A stretch of DNA of 64,000 nucleotides, taken from NCBI GenBank assembly GCA_900088475.1, contig FLMG01001983.1, positions 1 to 64,000 of the forward strand, given 5' to 3'. This document shows positions 59,141 through 64,000 of the stretch, piece by piece (the first letter of the stretch is position 1; every line of letters starts with the position of its first letter). The DNA comes from Hyphochytrium catenoides (Eukaryota > Sar > Hyphochytriomycetes > Hyphochytriales > Hyphochytriaceae). Position numbers and translations under genes: made by a program. The notes beneath the pieces are model-generated. The model was not told the DNA's origin, made no database searches, and was given only the letters and a program-made list of their open reading frames with translations.

Positions 59141-59385
59141 CTGGATATCGGCCAAACTACTGCTCGAAGCACTACTGATTGAGCCGCTGAAGCTGCAAGC
59201 TTCAAAAGACACACAGCTTGAGGCAGTCGTATTTGTCCCAAGCTGAAGCAGCTCGGAAGAATCTGCAGACGCAGTGCTTCAAGCACGAAGCAGATCTCAC
59301 TAAAGGTAGATCTCTCCGGTTGACATTGTCTTGGCCTAGTAGCCCCAGTAAGAGTCGCGCCAGCGAACTCGAAGCTCTCAAGAAG

Positions 59386-62300
59386 ATGTCAGGCAGTCAC
59401 TTGAGCCGTGATTTTTTTGACTTAGTGAAGGCTATTGGAGAGTCAAAGTCCAAACAGGTGAGCTGCTACCGCGCTCAATCTGGAATTGAGTTGGAAATAA
59501 ACCTGCTCTCTGTAGGAGGAGGACCGAATCATTATCAAGGAAGTTGCGCAGCTGAAGAAGCAGATGCAAGAGAAGGAGACCTCCAAGAAGCGACAGAAAG
59601 AGTTTGTCATCCGCTTGATGTATGTTGAGATGCTTGGGCATGATGCGTCCTTTGGCTACATTCGAGCAGTTGAGCTGACTGCAGCGACGAACCTCATTCA
59701 GAAGCGCGTCGCCTACCTATGCTGTGCGCAGTGCCTGTCCCCATCTCACGAGTTTAGGTTCATGATTGTCAACCAGCTTCAGCGTGATATGCAATCCTCT
59801 AATCATTTGGAGGTCACTGCAGCCTTGACCGCTGTCTGCAAGCTCGTGACAATTGAAATGATCCCAGCTGTGGCTCCAATTGTCACAGAACTACTCCGCC
59901 ATGAAACTGAGATTGTCAGAAAGAAGGCGGTGATGGCTCTGCAGCAATTTTCCCGCCTCAACCCGGACTCTGTCTCACATCTAGGCGATCAGATTCGACG
60001 AATTCTATGTGATCCCAGTCCAAGCGTCATGGGGGCCACCCTATGCATTCTTTATGACTTGGCTCAAGCCAATCCGGCGGCTTACAAGGATCTTGTGCCC
60101 AGTTATGTCAGCATTTTGAAGCAGATTACGGAACACCGGCTACCCAGGGAGTTCGATTACCATCGCATCCCTGCACCTTGGATTCAGATCCGCTTACTGA
60201 AGATCCTGGCCATACTGGGCCAAGCAGACCAACAGACCAGTGAGGGCATGTATGAAGTTCTTCATGACGTTATGCGCAGAGCAGATACGGGCATCAACGT
60301 GGGCTATGCAATCATCTACGAGTGTGTTAGGACCATCACAGCCATCTATCCCAATAGCACCTTACTGGACGCTGCTGCCTCCAGCATCTCCAGATTTATT
60401 AGCAGTGACAATCATAACCTCAAGTATCTGGGCGTCACAGGCCTAGCGGCTATAGTCAAAGACCACCCCAAATATGCTGCAGCACACCAAATGGCCGTCA
60501 TTGACTGTCTCGAAGACCCAGACGAGTCGCTTAAGCGGAAGACCTTGGATTTGTTGTACCGTATGACCAACCCTGTCAATGTGGAGTTTATCACAGAGAA
60601 ACTTACGCAATTTCTAAGGGAGACAAACGATGAGTTTCTGAAGAAAGAACTTGCGGAACGAATTACTCAGTGTGCAGAAAGATTTGCTCCTAGCAATGGG
60701 TGGTACATCCAGACGATGACCAACGTCTTCGAGCTTGGAGGAGGACTGGTGAAGGAAGAAGACGCCCATAATCTTATGAGGCTTATTGCTGAAGGCAGCG
60801 GAGAGGACGACGAAGCCGATGAGGAGCTGCGCAGGGATGCCACAGAAACGTATCTGGAACTTCTAGACAAGTCAGTACTACCTGACATTCTTTCCCAAGT
60901 GATGGCATGGACTCTGGGAGAGTACGGCTATTTATCAGAGACTATGTCCCTTGAGGAGATTGCTGAACGTCTTTGCGAGCTCCTGGGCCGCACTCACGAT
61001 GACCCTGCCAAAACACGAGGCTATATACTCGCCGCCTTAACGAAGATTACAGCCCAGCTAAGCAGGCGGCTTCCCTGCGTGGATGAGGTGATGGAGAAGT
61101 ATAGAGAAAGCCAGTACACAGACCTTCAGCAGCGCTGCTATGAGTACATCGCACTGGTCTCAAATCCACAGCTTATGCAACGAGTATTGCCAGTGGATGC
61201 CAGCTGCGAGGACATTGAGGTAGACCCCAACCTCGAGTTTCTTCGTGGCTTCGTGGAAGAGGCCGTTAGTCGCGGGGCTTCTCGATACAATCCTCCCGTT
61301 GATGAAGAGGACGATGAATATGGCGACACCAGGCATGTAAAGGGGACTCAGGGACTGAAGCTAGACGCCTATGAAAAACCATCTATCCCTACGGCCCCTA
61401 TTCCCCGGAGCAATCCTCCATACGAACCTCAGCCCTACGGCGGTGGTGCACCAGGATCCTATCCTACGACTCCTGCCGCGTATGGAGGTCCGGCTGGTGC
61501 AAGTCTTGCTGGTCCAGGTCTCGACTCCCTTAAAAGACAGGCAAAGCCAGTATGGGGACACCATCAATGGGGCGCCCCCGCGGCTCCTCCAGCACCAGAG
61601 CCACCCAAGCCAGGCTATCCACCTGCTCAACCCGACTATGGCAGAGCCCCCTCTGCCTCACCAGTCAGTCCTCAAGAAGAAGAGGTGGAGGAAGAGGAGG
61701 GGCCTCACGAGCTCAGTGAGAAGGAGCGCACGGCAGCGATGCTTTTTGGAGGAGTTCCTGGTGCACAGGGTGGTACATCGGCGAGAACGGGCTCGCAAAG
61801 GCCGTCGGGAAGGGCGTCGAGGACTGGGAGAACGCCAGCTACAAAAGCAAGTCCAGCCGCAACATCTACTGCCCCATTGGCTGGCGCTGCCGGTGCCATC
61901 CCCACAGGAAGGAGACCTCCAACCAAAGGGCCAGGTAGCCGCTCCAGCTCTAATCGTTCATTAGGTTCCGTAGCTGCAGCTGGAGAAGCCCAACAATCCG
62001 CCCCAATAATTGATCTTCTGGATATGTCCTTTGATGATACTCCTGCAGTCGGTGCAAGTGCTCCAAATGCTTCTCCTATTCTAGACCCTTTTCAAACAAC
62101 GGAGGCTTCTCCCTCTACAGCTCCTACCTCTTCCGCCCCTGTACCTCCGCAAGCTTCTCTTGACCCTTTCTCTTCTATGCCCTCTATGGCATCAACGCTT
62201 CCTACCACGATGTCGTTGCCCCCACAGCCCGCTGAAGTAGGGCTAAGCTTCAATGGCCATCCTTTGGAACCAGCGGTTATGAGGACCCCGGAATTCGGCA

Positions 62301-62584
62301 ACTTGTGGGGATCGCTAAAGGCAGAAACTAGTGTCAAGATCCCTTCCTCTGTCCGTTCGTTATCGGACTATGAGGGCCGAGTTCGGCCACTACAGCTCCA
62401 CGTAGTAGAGACCATTCAGGCCACAAATGAGGCGATCTCGGCTGCCAGACTGGCTGGCTCGGATGTCTTTGGCCTGGTACATGCGAAGATCCGATCTGCA
62501 GGCTTCCTACACCTTACAGTCAAGAGTCCAGATCCAAATTTCACACAGTACATTGCGCAGGCATTGCAGCAGAGTTTGAAATAA
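59386..62584 (+). CDS. AP4E: AP-4 complex subunit epsilon
   Basis: This is the large epsilon adaptin of the AP-4 complex, which sorts cargo at the trans-Golgi without clathrin. Two exons (59386-59457 and 59516-62584) join in frame to give about 1,046 residues. The N-terminus MSGSHLSRDFFDLVKAIGES, then EEDRIIIKEVAQLKKQM, is the typical adaptin start. The trunk (about 25-600) is an alpha-solenoid with the family blocks MYVEMLGHDASFGYIRAVEL, IVRKKAVMALQQFSRLNPD, RLLKILAILGQADQ, YAIIYECVRTITAIYP and HNLKYLGVTGLAAIV, then ECLEDPDESLKRKTLDLLY (with one difference). A Pro/Gly/Ala-rich hinge (about 630-900) has the acidic-hydrophobic IIDLLDMSFDD. The last 90 residues (VRPLQLHVVETIQATNEAIS to the end) resemble the epsilon appendage platform. 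Sequence matches the epsilon branch better than AP-1 gamma or AP-2 alpha. Assignment is firm. Confidence 0.92.
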
Positions 62585-62858
62585 AGGATAGGCTAATGAT
62601 AATACTATTGGTGGTTACACCGCTGTAACGAGCGAACTGTACGTGGAGAACTCAACGCAAAGACCGTGATCAAGGCAAAGACCGTGATCCGAAAAAGGTT
62701 AGACTGACAGCGGGAGAGCATCTGAACATGCGACAGAGAGTGACATCACGGAAGTAATGAACAGACGAGATGAATAACAGACTAGGCTTAGGTGGAGAAG
62801 ACAGTCAGGACAAGCATCTCAAATGTTGACGGGAGAAGGGTACACTTCGCTTCAGGCC

Positions 62859-64000
62859 CTATGGCGATGAATTTGGGCAAGGGGCTTTCACCTTCTCTAG
62901 ATTGGCGACAATTTGCGCCACGAGGCGGCAGGTGGTGGAGATATTGTCCTTTCTTTGATGGTGAAGCTGTAGGATCGCGTCAGTACATAAGGCATATGTT
63001 AGTCAATCCACTGATTTCTGTCGTACCTGATGAAGGCACTCCAGCATCTCATGAGCAGAACCTTGGACCGCCTGTTCACTGCCAAACCCCAATGTGCCTC
63101 TGTGCATTAGAATCAACGCGACCGTCCACAGGGACTCCTCATTGCTCTCAGCTACTCTCTTCCACTTTAGCACTGTAATGAGGGCCCGAAAGAACCTATT
63201 CAACGACATCCGGAGACAGCAGTCAGCGCGGTCTGTTTGATGTACGAGAGATATGCTCACCTCTCATTGTATAGCTTCCTACTTAGTCTAGGTGGCAGGG
63301 GATCCTCTGTCAGAGCTTCCATGAGTAGCAAAGCGAACAGGGCCGCACCATAGGCTCTTCCTCTAAGCAAGCCAATTAGGATGTCCATTAACCCCAGTGC
63401 CAGGAGCTTCTCTTTCACGCCAGGACATAGAGAAAGGCTTGTCAACAGCTGCAGGGGAACAATGATCAGGCTCTCAGCCTATGGCATGGAAGGAGAGAGG
63501 ACGGGAAGGGCAACAGTCAGTTATCACATAATCGGTGAGACCTGCCGTGTAGCTAGCGCATTACCTCCATAAGAAAGTCTACTACTGATTCCAAGAAGGT
63601 ATCTGAGCTGCAGGCTAGCGCAGAAGCTAGCTTCCGATGGTCCCTAGGCATACGGAGTGGACCAGAAGGGAATCATGGGCTGTGTGAGGTAAGGCTGAGT
63701 AAGGAAGGTCATCAGGAGAACTCCTGACTGTCAGATATATACCCGACATCACGTGCTTACAGATAGAGAAAGCCTTCCAAGTACGCGGAGACACAAAGAG
63801 AGAGCAAGGAACAAGAACTCACGATGAACTCTGGCACTTGGCGAAGCATTCATTAAGCTCTTGGGCTAAATAGACTTTCTGAAAGGCTGGCACCTCCGCT
63901 GACCACTGTAGCACCAACAAAACGAACTCAAAAAGACCGTCATCATTATCCTATCTCAACGATAAAGTTGGGCACCTGGCGACACAGTTCTCGTCCTCTG
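62859..64000 (-). CDS. Partial armadillo/HEAT-like protein (5' end outside window)
   Basis: The 3' part of a gene that runs off the right edge. Minus-strand exons join in phase. About 63960-63830 gives DGLFEFVLLVLQWSAEVPAF, then QKVYLAQELNECFAKCQ. About 63660-63566 gives RDHRKLASALACSSDTFLES. About 63482-63258 gives VPLQLLTSLSLCPGVKEKLL, LGLMDILIGLL, and ALFALLLMEALTEDPLP. From about 63195 comes RFFRALITVLKWKR, and a last exon from about 62963 (LHHQRKDNISTTCRLVAQIV) stops at 62859. The repeated amphipathic helices with buried Leu/Ala are armadillo- or HEAT-like. I cannot name the family from this fragment. Confidence 0.55.

Larger units (their letters stand above)
56653..59385. other. Purine-rich divergent intergenic region with assembly gap
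   Basis: A 2.7 kb gap between the start codons of the SPRY-DUF4246 gene (minus) and AP-4 epsilon (plus). The plus strand is strongly purine-rich from about 56880 to 58030, and there is a run of Ns. A frame at 58457-58891 (144 residues) has no family features and is not called. The last 350 bases hold the second copy of the dispersed repeat and the probable AP-4 epsilon promoter and 5' UTR. Confidence 0.5.

Noticed and set aside
1-64000. CRISPR arrays, rRNA and tRNA genes
   Set aside because: I found no regularly spaced repeats, no rRNA core and no clear tRNA clover-leaf by eye. A tRNA could have been missed without a scanning program.

Overview
The window is nuclear DNA of a unicellular eukaryote. 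The genes are broken by short GT-AG introns (about 50 to 300 bases). The code is standard, base composition is roughly balanced, and neighbouring genes can lie as little as 18 bases apart. The gene set (AP-4 epsilon, UFBP1/DDRGK1, a GPR180/TMEM145-type receptor, FAAP100, PAXBP1/GCFC, xylose isomerase) argues against a yeast-like fungus or a bacterium and suits a protist or alga. Nothing in the window fixes the lineage or shows photosynthesis. One short run of Ns (57045-57057) marks an assembly gap.

Layout: 1.8-3.2 kb V-ATPase proteolipid c'' (+); 3.5-4.8 kb unrecognised acidic/charged protein (-); 5.1-7.4 kb GPR180/TMEM145-like membrane protein (-); 8.7-10.9 kb UFBP1/DDRGK1 of the UFMylation pathway (-); 11.4-14.1 kb intronless GCFC/PAXBP1-type splicing protein (+); 15.3-19.5 kb unrecognised multi-exon gene (+); 19.7-23.8 kb TOM70 mitochondrial import receptor (-); 24.5-29.0 kb FAAP100-like Fanconi anaemia core protein (+); 29.4-30.5 kb cyclophilin-E-type RRM protein without a cyclophilin domain (-); 31.0-32.5 kb xylose isomerase (-); 33.0-37.3 kb EST1/SMG domain fused to a Regnase (Zc3h12a)-type NYN ribonuclease (+); 37.9-39.7 kb coiled-coil protein (-); 39.8-42.2 kb leucine-rich-repeat protein (-); 43.0-46.6 kb SETD3/LSMT-like SET methyltransferase (+); 46.6-47.3 kb stand-alone ZGRF1/Mte1 N-domain protein (-); 50.5-56.7 kb giant helical + SPRY + DUF4246 protein (-); 59.4-62.6 kb AP-4 epsilon adaptin (+); 62.9 kb to the end, partial armadillo-like protein (-).

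There is no operon logic; these are independent housekeeping and regulatory genes. Two themes recur. One is RNA biology: the GCFC protein, the RRM protein and the EST1-nuclease. The other is replication-fork repair: FAAP100 and the ZGRF1 N-domain.

The most striking item is the EST1-NYN fusion at 33013-37320. It looks like an SMG6 analogue whose usual PIN nuclease has been replaced by a Regnase-like nuclease with all its acidic residues intact. The SPRY-DUF4246 giant protein and the dispersed repeat pair at 47.8 and 59.1 kb are also worth follow-up. Exon boundaries are read by eye from splice consensus, reading phase and family similarity, so small errors are possible.
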